Assembly: GCF_003086295.3 (NCBI RefSeq)
Contig: NC_092053.1
Coordinates: 116,766,445-116,830,444, forward strand
Reading direction: 5' to 3'
DNA: 64,000 nt
Source: Arachis hypogaea
Lineage: Eukaryota > Streptophyta > Magnoliopsida > Fabales > Fabaceae
Part shown: one piece after another, positions 46,294 to 58,000 of the stretch
How the letters are laid out: every line of letters starts with the position of its first letter
How positions within the stretch are numbered: position 1 is the first letter of the stretch
Notes under the pieces: model-generated
Databases searched by the model: none
What the model was told of the DNA's origin: nothing
The model's input: only the letters and a program-made list of their open reading frames with translations
Program-made: the position numbers and the translations under genes

Positions 46294-47722
46294 CAAAACT
46301 CCTACATCGAAATTTTGCTACAAATGCACAAAAATATTTCTTTTAATGCATTTTTTCTTCTTCTTTTTTTCTTATTTCTTTCTTTCTTTTAGTTGAATGA
46401 ATGTAGGTTCATCCTCTTTCAAGTAATTTTACAGCATTATGTGTTTCTTTTTCTTCTTTGTTTGATTTTTTTGTTTTTATTCTTGTTAAGAGAGTAAAAT
46501 AAGAAGAAACTTGAGAAAAAAAACAAGAAGGCAAAGATGAATAAGAAAAAAAAAGATGATGATGATATTGAATAAGAAGAAGAAGAGCAGCAGAAGATGA
46601 GGAGGAGGAAGATGAAGAGTTTTGAATTATGCAGAACTTATCATAATACAAATACACCGAAAATTTTCTAAAATACACTGAAAATTTTCCAAAATACACC
46701 GAAAAGAGAATGGAACGGATTCATCACAATAATAATTCAGATTCAGAACTCCTACACCGAACTTTTGCTATAAATGCACAATAATATTTCCTTTAATGCA
46801 TTTTTTTCTTCTTTTTTTTTTCTTATTTCTTTCTTTCTTTTAGTTGAATGAATTTAGGTTCATCCTCTTCTAAGTGATTTTAAAACATTATGTATTTTTT
46901 TCTTCTTTGTTTGATTTTTGTTTTGTTTTTATTCTTGTTAAAAGAGTAAAACAAGAAGAAACTTGAGAAGGTAAAACAAGAAGAAAAAGATGAATAAGAA
47001 AAAAAAGAAGATGATGATGAAAAAGAAGAAGAAGCAGCAGCAAAAGATGAGGAGGAGAAAGAAGAAGAATTTTGAATTATGCAGAACTTAATAGAATACA
47101 AATACATCGAAAAATTTCCAAAATGCACCAAAAGTTTTTCAAAATACATCGAAACGAGAATGGAACAGATTCAGAACTCCTACACCGAAATTTTGCTATA
47201 AATACCCAAAAATATTTTTTTAATGCATTTTTTCTTCTTTTTTTCTTATTTCTTTCTTTCTTTTGGTTGAATGAATGTAGGTTCATCCTCTTTCAAGTAA
47301 TTTTGCAGTACTATGTATTTTTTCTTCTTCTTTGTTTGATTTTTTTGTTTTTATTCTTGTTAAGAGAGTAAAAAAGAAGAAACTTGAGAAGATAAAATAA
47401 GAAAAAGATGAATGAGAAAAAAAAGATGATGATGATGATGAAAAAGAAGAAAAAACAGCAGCAAAAGATTAGGAGGAGGAAGTGAAAGAGTTTTGAATTA
47501 TACATAACTTATCAGAATAAAAATACGCCAAATTTTCTTAACAATAGCATAAATTTCTTAGTTTTTACATCAAAATTTTGCTACAACAGAAATATTTTCT
47601 TTAATGATTACGACATACAAACTGAGTTCGAAAATAACACAAAAATAACTTAATTATCAACAAAAACACATCCAAATCAATTTTGGATCAGGCAACGACA
47701 TCAATATGGCAAAAATTCTACG

Positions 47723-47800
47723 ATAACGATAATAATAACGATGATAACGATAACGACGATAACTATAACGATGATAATCATGATGATGAAGATGATGGAA
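47723..47800 (+). repeat. Low-complexity GATAAC / GATGAT tract
   Basis: Reiterated GATAAC, AACGAT and GATGATGAA words. The 64-codon Asp/Asn-rich frame across it is compositional. Confidence 0.8.
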
Positions 47801-49876
47801 GAGAACGAAAAAAAGAAAAGAGGAGAAGAAATTCCAATGAGAAAAGAAAGAGGAAGAGGAGGAGGTGGTGTTGGTGATGACGATAACGAAAGAAAAAAAT
47901 AACAAAAAAGAATGAAGAAGAAGAAGAACGTGCAGCAAGAAGAAACAGGGGGAGCGAAGAAGAATGTGCGCGCGCGAGTTTAAATAACTTGTTGGACTTA
48001 TTTGGTTAATTAACTTGTATATAGAGATTTATTCAATTTTTAAGAGGAATACGTAGTATTTACAAAAATAAATATTTTTAATAAAAGATATTATTGTATT
48101 AAAGTGATTCTCTATAAAAATGATATGTTTTAAGAGTATTATCAATATAATTTTCATTTAAAAAAATACCGAGTAGTATATTCTATTTATAAAATTAGTA
48201 AAGTTAATTTTGTGAAATTATACCCTAAAATTTTGACCCGTGCTTCAATTTGGCTCTTCCGTCATTTTTCGTCACCGGAAAATTGACCTAGCAATTTTAA
48301 ATGATACATGGCACTGTCTAAACGATGTCGTTTAACGCTTGGGGCAGGAAATATTCAAAAACGACGTCGTGTGACATGAGGGAGGGGGTTAAACAAAAAT
48401 CCAAACGCTAACCACTTCAAAAGTGAAACCTCAATTGACCCTTCTTCTTCCTCCTCCTCTTCTTGTATACGTCTAGTAAAAAAAGATTCATTGTTGTGGT
48501 TATAACTGAAGTTTGAAGGTTTTCTCACTGGTTTCGTCCCCCTCCCCCCAGTGAAAACAAAGTACCTGAGAATTACGATTTCTTCAAAAACAGGTTAGTA
48601 ACAAAATCGTTGCTCTCAACATACAATGCTATGTTTTTTGCAAAATGTTGGTTAAGGTTTGTTTTTCGTTTTTTTTTTTGCTCTACTTCATCGGTGAATC
48701 TTTGGGGGACATTAGTTGATTATGGTTTTTTGTGATGGTAGGATTCTTGCATGCTAGGGTTTATTTTTATTTGTATGTTTGTGACTGTGATCAATTGAAT
48801 CTTTTAATTCTTTGTCCATTTGAACAGTCATTGATTCTTCATAACCATTTTAAAATGACATTCTTATTCCTTCATATCCCATTTTAATTCTTTGTTTATA
48901 AATTTTTGGTTGAAATTATAAAAAATTTATTACTGGAGCAATCATTGTTAGAGTAAGGGTATTACTGTACATGCCTAGTGAAATCAGTAGTGAGAGTTCT
49001 TATTATTATAAAAACTTGGTCTTGGTAGATCTCATAAGATATTCTTTACTGAACTCTCAAAAAAATTTTCACTTTCAAATATCTCACTATGTTTACCTTA
49101 TAAATTTTTTCCCTTTCTTTAGATTTATCTAATCAATAATTCCAAAAGCAAAATATTTTTTTGCTGAATTCCAAACAAGAGTTTATAATTATTATTATTA
49201 AAGTATGGTAGTTAAAAGTAGCAAGTGTTAGTGCCAGCATTGTTAAATTATATTTAGTGAATATCTAGTATTAATATTTAGATATTAGAAATAAATATAA
49301 AATTAAGTAATTATTTTGAGTAGAGATCAGAAGAGAAGGTGAAAATTCTGATAAAATTAACAAAAAGAAGAAAGGAAGGAATCATATTCATACATAATGA
49401 GAGTTTGACATTAGGCAAAGAAACAAAATAAAATTGAGAGTATGAGTTCTTCTGAATGTTGATTGCATCCAAATACTTTGCATATTGAATTTGATATTGT
49501 TTTTTACTCTAGTCCAGAATCTCCATCAATGCAAGCATAGAACTTGAAAAAGTATGGTGCAAAAATATAAAACCAGTTATAGTGGTGCATAATAAATGTA
49601 CTCATTGACCTATACATAGTTATAGTGCCTCTATCTCTGTATACCTCTCAAATTTTTATGTGGTTGTGTTGAGCCTGGGATATATGCCACCTCCACTTTT
49701 TTCTTTGCAATATAAATTACATATTTGATACATAATTTGTGTTGGTTTGAGAAAGGATTGCTAGACCCCAATTGAGCTGTCTATAATCTGAATTACTATT
49801 TTCAATATATTAAAGTTAGTGTAATTTTTAATCATTGTGTCTTTTTGAATCTTATTTGTAGATTGATGAAGGTATA

Positions 49877-51466
49877 ATGATTGTATATCATTATAAAAAT
49901 AATTTTGTCACCAAACCAAATGGCAGTTTGGTTTATGATAATGATTACACTGATGAGTTGACTGGGTTGGATGAGAATTTACTAGATGTATTTTCATTGA
50001 GAGATTACTACAAGATCCTAGGTTATGATAACATGGTTGAGTGTTGGTGGCTTGTTCCTAGTAGTCCTATGAAGAGTGGACTACGGACACTAAGTTATGA
50101 TAAAGAGCTGGTAAAAATATGCTTCTATGCAAAGAACAATGAGGAAAGAGTACACATATACTATGAGCAATTGAGCATAGAGTTTTTCAACCCATAGTAG
50201 ATGAAGAAGCATCTGAATTGATAGAGTTAACACCAAATGCCGCTGGTGTAGAGAAGGATGTCAAAGGGGCCACACCTAACCCAAAGAATGATACACCAAC
50301 CATTCCTTCCCATAGCAAATCACCCATCAACAGCACAATTGAAGACCCTTCCAACGCAACATCTAATCCCCCACCTCAATCTATTTTCACCTCCCGTTGA
50401 AGGAGATACCCCAACCAAAACCAGCACCTAAACCCACACCTAATCCCAGGCTAGCACCTAAGGATATACCTAAGTCCAAACCAGCATCTAAAGAGACACT
50501 TAAACCCACACCCAAACTAGCACCTAAGTCCAAGTCTACATCGAATACAACTAAGTCCACACCCAAGTCTAGACTCAAACCCAATCCAACACCCAAATAA
50601 GCATCCAAGCCCAATCCAACACCTAACTCAGCACCCAAATCTAAAGCCACTTCATCCAAATTAATTTCTACTGCAACCAGATCCTCTGCTAGACTAAAAG
50701 AAAAAGTGATGGGACAAAAATAGGGTACTGATAGCAAGACAGCCTATATAAGCCTCGATGACAGCAATGACAGTGACAGTGACTCATATGACTCCTACGA
50801 ATCTGCAGAAGACAACCTATATAAGTCTAGACTACAAGACAGTTCTACTGAATCAGATATTGAAGGTGACTTATCTGCATCAAGGTTGAGAGAATTTAAG
50901 TTGGAGCATGCTCCAGGTGCTGCCTGAAAGAAGGGCAAGGAGAAAATAGTGGAGGAACATTGTACTCACCCAACCCATTTATTCACAGCCAAAAATCAAG
51001 AACAGGTAGTGATTAGTTTCTAATATTTGATTAATTGTTAACTGGTTTGTATTGGTTTATAATACATGATTAAATATTGGTTTTTTTTTTTTTTACCAAA
51101 GATAGGAGACTCGAACCCGCAACCTCTTAATTGAGTATGAGGAGACTATGTCATTTGAGTTATAACTCATTGGCATGATTAAATATTGGTTAGATCTAAT
51201 TGATTGATACTATTTGATTATATATTGATTGGTTTTTATTGGGTTGTATTGGTCACTAATTATGTTAACAATTTTACAAGGTCTCTCCATCAGACCTACC
51301 TCCACCTCCACAACAGGTGACAAGGCCTGACAAGCTGCAATCTAAGAGGAAAACAACTTTCAAGATTGACCCAATGCAAGGAGCAAGTTCTGGGACAGCT
51401 GCACGCTTGACAGAGTTTATGAAATTCGTTCCCACCCCGGGCTTCAAACCACCAACAACAAAATAG
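49877..51466 (+). pseudogene. PB1-like MULE protein with Pro/Lys-rich and acidic regions, transposase core missing
   Basis: The first block (49877-50197) starts MIVYHYKNNFV and contains DYYKILGYDNMVECWW, the N-terminal PB1-like domain of plant MULE proteins. A frame change near 50185 leads to ASELIELTPNAAG and a Pro/Thr/Ser stretch. Another near 50395 leads to KPTPK/KSTPK repeats with a TAA at 50597, then an acidic Ser/Asp region (DDSNDSDSDSYDSYESAEDN, about 50755-50815). After a probable intron holding a SINE, 51280-51466 gives PDKLQSKRKTTFKIDPMQG and RLTEFMKFVPTPGFKPPTTK, a typical C-terminal tail. The catalytic transposase and SWIM zinc finger between these parts are gone. Non-functional as a transposase. 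Confidence 0.7.
51083..51173 (-). mobile_element. tRNA-derived SINE, 91 bp, with 18-bp target duplications
   Basis: On the minus strand it has a tRNA-like head (TGAGTTATAACTCAAATGAC), a clear pol III B box (GGTTCGAGTCTCC at about 51104-51116) and an A tail (T run at 51083-51094 on plus). It is bounded by perfect copies of CATGATTAAATATTGGTT at 51065-51082 and 51174-51191. Perfect duplications indicate a recent insertion. It lies in an intron-like spacer of the PB1-like gene. Confidence 0.88.
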
Positions 51467-51889
51467 AAAACGATTTGTAATGTTGACTAGAAGTTGTATA
51501 GGACATATTTTGTAGAGAGCATTTGATCAAACTATATTTTTTTGATATTTTGATACTCTGTTATGTAGGATAATCTGTTTTGGCTTAGCATATTTTAAAA
51601 TTGTGTTATGTAGGATATTTAAAGTATGTTATAGATATTGCTATTGCTAATACTGTGATATTGACAATGATTAATGACTATGAATTACTAGATGAATGAC
51701 TATCTTTTGTTTTTTAATAACGTATTTTGTCAAATTTTATACCTCCTCTTTCATATATTCTGAGTTTTAAACAACTTTCATGGGATACATCATTACCCAA
51801 GAAAACATAAAATCCCATTTTTATTTTGTCATTAAATACATAACAATGTTTCATTCACATAATTGATATCACATTTATATATATTTCAT

Positions 51890-52433
51890 CCCACCTAATC
51901 CATAAGCTACAATCACAAATCCGAAAATAATGACAAACACAAACAACATAATATTCCACATTTTTAAGATTCTAATTTCAGCTTCAACTGCACTAATTTT
52001 TCATCCTAGGGATATTTTTTAATGGTATTCACTAACTGAAATTTTATTTCTGCCAACTATAGCTTCTTCTTCTTCAACATCTACCCATTTAAAAAAGCCG
52101 CACCATCTCTTATCGACAGTCTACAAAACCAAAAATCTAAAAAAAAAATTAAGAGAAAGAACAACTACAAAACTAACAAGAATTTGAGAAACAAGACACA
52201 ATCAACTTGCAACAATTCAATCAACTCACATTATAATTAGAGCATCCATAAAATGGTCTCTCTGGATTAGAATCCGTCCCAAACCACCGAAAAATAGGAC
52301 GCAATCTACAACCACACCAATGCAGAACCTTTTCACTTTTGTCACGGTGTGCATTCTTTACCCAACTACCATGCGAACGAGCTCTACTAGAACTACCTGA
52401 GCCTTGACTGCTGCTCCCTAACATCCTTTCCAA
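51890..52433 (-). pseudogene. GRF-type zinc-finger protein with C-terminal membrane segment
   Basis: Exon 1 (52433-52230) starts MERMLGSSSQGSGSSSRARS and contains the GRF finger: CGCRLRPIFRWFGTDSNPER with PFYGCSNYN. A GT-AG intron follows. Exon 2 (52120-52019) gives TVDKRWCGFFKWVDVEEEAI, completing the usual W-CG-FFKWVD block, and ends in a stop (52019-52021). After a frame change, 51965-51893 encodes ILKMWNIMLFVFVIIFGFVI, a hydrophobic helix. Finger, acidic linker and terminal helix match a plant GRF protein group that I know as repeat-associated. The finger probably binds nucleic acid. The frame break before the helix makes it a likely pseudogene, or a one-base error. It sits convergent to the PB1-like gene inside the same TIRs. 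Confidence 0.68.
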
Positions 52434-52729
52434 CTCTTGGAGAGACTACTATAATTTAGAGGAATTGGGGATGCGCTAGGTTTTATATTCAAATTGTGAG
52501 GCATTAAATTGATGTCTTGAAAATTTTGGCCACGTCATCTAACTGTTACAGTGACAGGTGTCATTTAAAATTGTCAAGTCAGCTTTCCAGTGACGAAAAA
52601 CGACGGACAGGCCAATTGAGGTACGGGTCAAAATTTCAGGGTACAATTTGAGTCAATTGAAAGTTTGAGGACTAAATTACGTCGGGAGTCAAATTTCAGG
52701 AACTATTTTGAGTATTAACTCAAATTATT

Positions 52730-53380
52730 AACTATAAAATTTCGATGGTTGAGGTAGAGATGAATTAGTTACCTCATGTTACGGATAGTTTACCTAACAG
52801 AGACTCACATATAAATTGAGTTTTCTCAATTCCTTTTTTCATCAAGTCACCATAGCTAAAAAAAAAAAAATACTTTTCTTTGAATAGTTTGTTCCTATAT
52901 ATTTAGAGAAAAATGTATTCTCCTTTTGTCAAATGAGAGAATTATTATAATCTCCTTATAATAAAGATAAATTATAATTGACAAAGAAAGTTATTTAGTT
53001 TTTTCTATATTTTATTTCTATTTTTCCATCTATATATTTTAGCTAGGTCATTTGTTTAGTATTTAATAGTAGTATCAGGGTTAAAGATTTTTTATTAATA
53101 ATTTTTTTTGTTACGAGTTACTATTTATTAAAAATAGAAGCAAAGTATGATATTAGAAATTTATTGGGAATAATTTTTCTTATGAAAATTAAAAATATAA
53201 GAAAAGAAAATTGAGTGGCAGCAATTGAAAGTAGACTCATTAAGATTACAGATAAAAAATGAAAGAAGATGAATGACAATGTCGATGCAAACATACTCTA
53301 GGCATTGGTTGATTTTGCCTGATCACGTGTAGGAAAGAAAAATATAACCAAAAAAAAAATTGGAATGCTCTCACCAAATT
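52730..53380. other. AT-rich intergenic sequence
   Basis: No coding block or recognisable repeat. Confidence 0.45.
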
Positions 53381-53384
53381 ATAC

Positions 53385-53800
53385 TTAGGGATGACAATGA
53401 GGTGGGTAGGGAGAGATTTTTACTCTACCCGACCCCATCTCAAATACTACAATAAACTGTATAGAACCCATTCCATCCATACTAGTGGGTAGTAAAAGAC
53501 TCCTAATCCGTCTCGCCCTTGTCATCATTAAAATCCAACAAACAAAATTAAATTTCAAAATTTATATAATCCTGATTGCATACATAACATAAATTAAACT
53601 AAAAATATAAGAATGATGCAATGTCAAACAACATATTATTAATTATTTTGTTATGTTTTTTACATATATATACCGGGATGGGTAGGGGTGGGTATTCCAA
53701 AAACCCAACCACGCGTCGCTAAAAACTTGTCCCATACCGGATCGGGTAATTATCGATCCTAACTGGGTATGACGGGTCGGGTATCACAAGTTTAAGTAGT
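53385..53800. repeat. GGGTA/CGGGT-rich dispersed repeat, unclassified
   Basis: Inverted-looking arms: GGGATGACAATGAGGTGGGTAGGG at the left, with TACTCTACCCGACCCCATC, and CGGGATGGGTAGGGGTGGGTATTC plus ATGACGGGTCGGGTATC at the right. This kind of GGGTA/GGGTCGGGT sequence is common in plant DNA transposon remnants; the class is not determined. Confidence 0.4.
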
Positions 53801-53819
53801 GTTGTTACTTGTTACTCCT

Positions 53820-54420
53820 AATCATATGAAGCTAAGTTACTTCACAACAAGATATTCTTGAAGGGATGACTTTATATCCTTCGAATGAGAAAATCCACAT
53901 CAGTAATGGATCACATCAACAAGTTAAATACACTATGTTTCTAACTCTAATAATTGGATTACAAAATAGCAGAAAATGAACGTATAGAGCTTCTAATTCG
54001 AAGTATACCAGATTCATATAATCAACTCATCATCAATTTAACTAATAATTTTTTTATTATCTTTCTTCTCATAATATGGCTGCTACAATTCTTGAAAAAA
54101 AAATTTAGGCGCAAGAATAAAGGAAGATAAATTGGAGAGCTCAAAGCAAGCAAAGACACTGTTGACTGACGAGAGAGAAACCAATGAAATATTGTTCCAG
54201 TGAAAACCAAAGTAGACCAAGTCACAAAGAAAGAGCAATTCAAATGCTACAATTGTGGCATGAGAGCACTTAAAAAAAATGTCGAAACAAAAAGAGTATA
54301 GAGAAAACTTTAGAAAAATCAAATTCTCAAAAATGTGTTGCGAGTATTTCCGATAATGGAAAAATTCTGTATGACGAAGAAACAATTAGTTCTAAAGGTG
54401 TCGTTTTGACTTTTTTTGGG
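53820..54420 (+). pseudogene. gag: Ty1/copia gag to protease remnant
   Basis: Decayed plus-strand frames give RMRKSTSVMDHINKLNTLCF, then DYKIAENERIELLIRSIPDS and YNQLIINLTNN (typical copia gag), SSKQAKTLLTDERETNEILF, a damaged zinc knuckle CYNCGMRALKK (the Gly-His part is lost), and KCVASISDNGKILYDEETIS, the segment before the protease. Several stops and shifts; no RT or LTR is recognised nearby. Confidence 0.7.
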
Positions 54421-54424
54421 TGTC

Positions 54425-55090
54425 AAACGATAACGTTGTTTCACACTAGTTCAGCGTGACAAAAAAGTGCCAAATCATCACTATATTTGCTTTCAGAGAT
54501 TATTATAATATCTGAAACTCAATCTCAGAAATCATTATAGTGCAATTGAAATAGGAACCAAATTGATAAAAAACGGTAAATATAAGAAACTACTATAGGA
54601 ATTTATTATTTTATTTACGTGACTTATCCCTCCTCTCTAGGTTATAATAACTTAATCTTACTAACACGATCACTAACTTAACTTGCTATTATGGTATGGC
54701 ATGCTACTCTTATTCAGCTTTAACTTAAATAACTATATAAAAAAAGAAATTTAGAAAAGCAGTGGAAATCGTTGTCGGCCGAAACATGATAATGTCGATG
54801 GCTTGAACACCTTTTGAATGCTTATGTTATAACAAAGCATCATATATCATTATATCATTATATATCCTATATCAAATATGCAAAAATCTTAACACATTTG
54901 TGATTTGTTTGGTACAGTTCAAACCTAAGGAAATAAACAAACTTCAAAGGCTATTCATAATAATACTCTTATACTCATAATAATACACATTCTTCAGAGA
55001 AGCAAACACCAGTTAGTGAAGTCCACCACTTCTTCAGGTACTAGTTTCTCCCCATAAATTCCAACCACTGAGCTTTTTATCATGATTAGT
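54425..55090. other. Intergenic, 3' side of the Ser/Pro-rich gene
   Basis: AT-rich; likely includes the 3' untranslated region of the minus-strand gene that ends at 55092. No other feature recognised. Confidence 0.4.
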
Positions 55091-55091
55091 G

Positions 55092-58000
55092 TCAACTGTG
55101 TTTTTTGACAAATAGCTTGCTCAAGTCTTCTGTGACGACATTTTTCCTGGAAATATAAAATGAGAAATTCATGAATATCAGTAAATATTTAAATTGAAGA
55201 AATAGAGACATTTGCAGCTTCTGGATTATCTAAAACTTGCAGATAAATATACAGCTTGGTTGTAGGAATAGGCTCTAGATAAATAATTTAACTCACCAAA
55301 GACTCAAATTTAAGTTAGCAATACCAATAAATCTCCTTATGAACCATAGATTTATTTATGACAAAAGGTGGGAAAAACAACTCAAGCAAAGGGAAATTGG
55401 ATAACTCTTTTAATGCTTGTTCTGAAAACGAATTTCTACCCAGCTGTGTTATCAAAGAACTCAATGAGGAGACAATTTCTCTTTGACCATGTGATGATGC
55501 GGATGCATTGCATGATCCGCGGTCACTTTCTGACTTCATGCAGGATAAAGTTGGAAAAGCTGTCTGAAGAGGAGGCAACACTGGCTTTATCGACAAATAC
55601 AGATAGCAGAAAGTAAGTAGAAAAGGAACTTCAAAGATAAATCATGGACAGCCAAAAGGTTTTAAGTTCTTTCATGTATCTAAGGAGCAGTACTGTTTTG
55701 TGTTGCCTGCTTTTGTCCTTGATTCCCCCCTTAACCCTTTCTTTGGGTTGGGGGGTCTGGCTGTGTCTACGATATTTTGGGAAGAGGGAAAGGGGGGGGG
55801 GGGGGGGGGGTTGTGTAGCTCGTTCTCTGTTTGTACTTTTTGTTCAGGATACAATTAGCTTAAGAAAAGAGAGGGGACTGCGAAAGCCCTTTGTATTCTC
55901 GTCTAAGAACGAAACAATGTCATCCGGAGCACAAATTGCAAATTAGAAGTGAGAATCCCCTCGGATCCTATTTAAATCCTTATATTAAACCATTTGCAAC
56001 TGAATTGTCGTAAGATCAAACCACGTCCTCAAAAACTCCGTAAACCTAAACCCTTCTGTAAGTCCTAGTTTATTGTACATGGTCGAATTATTTTAAAACA
56101 GAAACCTAGGAATAGAACAGTAATTTCAAAAGAGTGTTGAAATATACCAATTTTAACTAGGATAAATTTCAGTTACCTCCATTGAAATTTGTCCTAATTA
56201 CATGGCGAATGCTAATAGAGTCAAAGTAATGGAGTGTAGAAAATGACTTTTGTGAAAAAAGATATATGTAGTCCATTTGAATTTTTTTTTTAAAATATAA
56301 TGGTTAACCTACCCCTATTCTCACCTCCTTATCACTCCTCTTCCTCCTCCACCAAACTACCTTCAACCTTGTCTTGTTCACTCCCTTTGAGAAAACACAC
56401 CAGACCCATATTATATTAGTAATACTAATTAGCATATCATTTAAGCTAACTAATGTGTGCAAATATCTAAATTGAACGTGAACAGAACCAAATGACAAAA
56501 CACACTGGGCTGTTTAACAAGACATTGAATAAATCAATATATCAACGTAAACTTGAAGAATAACAAACTGATTAATAGGAACCTACAATTTGTTGATTGC
56601 ATTTCCAAAATCAAATGAAAGAAAGGAATTAAAGGAAGAAGAAGCAACAGCTGCATGTTGCTTTTGCAACTTATGAGGGTAAAGGGTATCAACTATCTCC
56701 TTGCAAATCCACAATTCAGACCTTTTACAACACTCACGATTCTTACTTTCTCATGGGATTTCCACTTCTTCTATTACCTATATGATATGAATCCTGTTAA
56801 CTTACGATACTCTTAGCGCTCCATGATAAATCTCTTTATCTTCTAGACCTGACAAAAGGTTACAGTTTCTTGAATCCTCTGGTAGTTTTATTCGTAAATC
56901 ATTTTTCCCACTTCCTAACTCATTCCTCAAATACAACTCTTTCTAGCTTGACAACCTATTTGCAAGTACCCTGATGTGTGTGTGGGACAAATTCATTGTG
57001 GCATATATGAAACCCTTGGAGTATTTCCTTTATGTGCAATTCTAGCATGCTCAATGACAAATTTTTTGACAAAAGTTTTATAGGATAAGACAAGAGATTT
57101 GGCATCTATGTTCTATAAAGCTCCTGTTGAAAGATTGAAAAACAATGATTTGTAGATAACTCTTTTAGTTGTTTTTTTCTTTTGTATAGACGAATTCTTA
57201 ACCTCATCTAGGTTTAAAATTTCAGTCTAAAAATGACTCAATGTGAACCTTCATTCATTCGGGATCAACTATTTGTTTTCAATAAGATATAAAAAAGGAC
57301 AAATAAATCAGCATAACTTCAAGAAAAAGTTAGCAACAAAGGATCGAAAAATCATCAAGGAGGGATTATCAAAAAACACGATAACATGTCACTGCTAAGT
57401 GCTAACCTTCCACTAATCTGAGGTGGAACCAGCATACCACTTGAAGTATCTGGAACATTCCTAGTATGAACCATGTTTCCTCGGGGAACTTTGCTGCGAA
57501 CAGCAGAGGAGGCCATTCCATTAGAGTCTCGCTTACGTGAAGCATTTTCAGCTAGAGCAGCAGCAACTCGAGAGGAGTGGTTGCTAGCATTCATCAGATT
57601 AGTTGAGGCTGCAGGTGAATTCAGGAGAAGTGAAGCATCTGGCAGTTTCTCCACCAAAGGTGAAGATGAATGTGATAATTTTTCTGGCTGCTGATCAGAT
57701 GTAGATCCAGATTTATTCCTACAATTCAAAATTGCACAATTAATTATTGACGAGAACAATGTTCATCAATACAGGTGAATTGTTTCTGGTTGCTACAATG
57801 ATGAGTTGAAAACTACATAACCGCTCAATTGCCTTAAAATTGAAATTCTTTTTGCCAAAATCTTCCTTCTTTGTAATTCACCCAAAGGAAATCATCATAT
57901 AAAATTAGAGCAAAAGGGTTTAAAAAAAACATAAACATATGAAAAGTAGAGGGCAATCTGAATACCAAAATCTAACATCTATAGAAGACAGGTAGTTGAA

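Larger units (their letters stand above)
43835..47985. repeat. Tandem array of about 450-bp units with pyrimidine/purine halves
   Basis: A landmark (GTTCATC-CTCTTCCAAGTAATTTT-GCATTATG and variants) recurs at about 44391, 46410, 46858 and 47281, with a partial copy at about 44030. Removing the solo LTR, the spacing is about 461, 448 and 423 bp. Each unit runs T-rich (TTTCTTTCTTTC), then A/G-rich (GAAGAAGAAGAGCAGCAGAAG), then a run of AATACACCGAAA-type repeats. The left flank (43855-44030) is C/T-rich and the right flank (47800-47970) A/G-rich. Ser-, Phe- and Leu-rich open frames inside are compositional. Confidence 0.75.
48216..52650. mobile_element. Mutator-like element with about 100-bp terminal inverted repeats
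   Basis: The left TIR (48216-48318) and right TIR (52650-52548, reversed) align over about 100 bp: ...TACCCTAAAATTTTGACCCG... against ...TACCCTGAAATTTTGACCCG..., TCCGTCATTTTTCGTCAC against TCCGTCGTTTTTCGTCAC, and CAATTTTAAATGA in both. The right end may extend to about 52725, where further MULE-end-like sequence occurs without a left counterpart. Inside are a decayed PB1-like gene on plus and a GRF zinc-finger gene on minus. The MULE transposase core is absent. No target duplication could be confirmed. Confidence 0.75.

Noticed and set aside
43838..47938. Ser-, Phe- and Leu-rich frames in the tandem array
   Set aside because: Direct translation of TTC/TCC/CTT runs; no homology and both strands are affected.
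43835..47985. CRISPR-like direct repeats
   Set aside because: Units are about 450 bp without spacers, and the genome is a plant's.
51083..51173. A tRNA gene or tRNA pseudogene
   Set aside because: The B box is good but no cloverleaf can be made, and the A tail plus target duplications show a SINE.
55644..55946. 100-codon plus-strand frame over the poly-G run
   Set aside because: Its middle is a Gly run from the homopolymer, and it lies in an intron of the opposite-strand gene without any domain.
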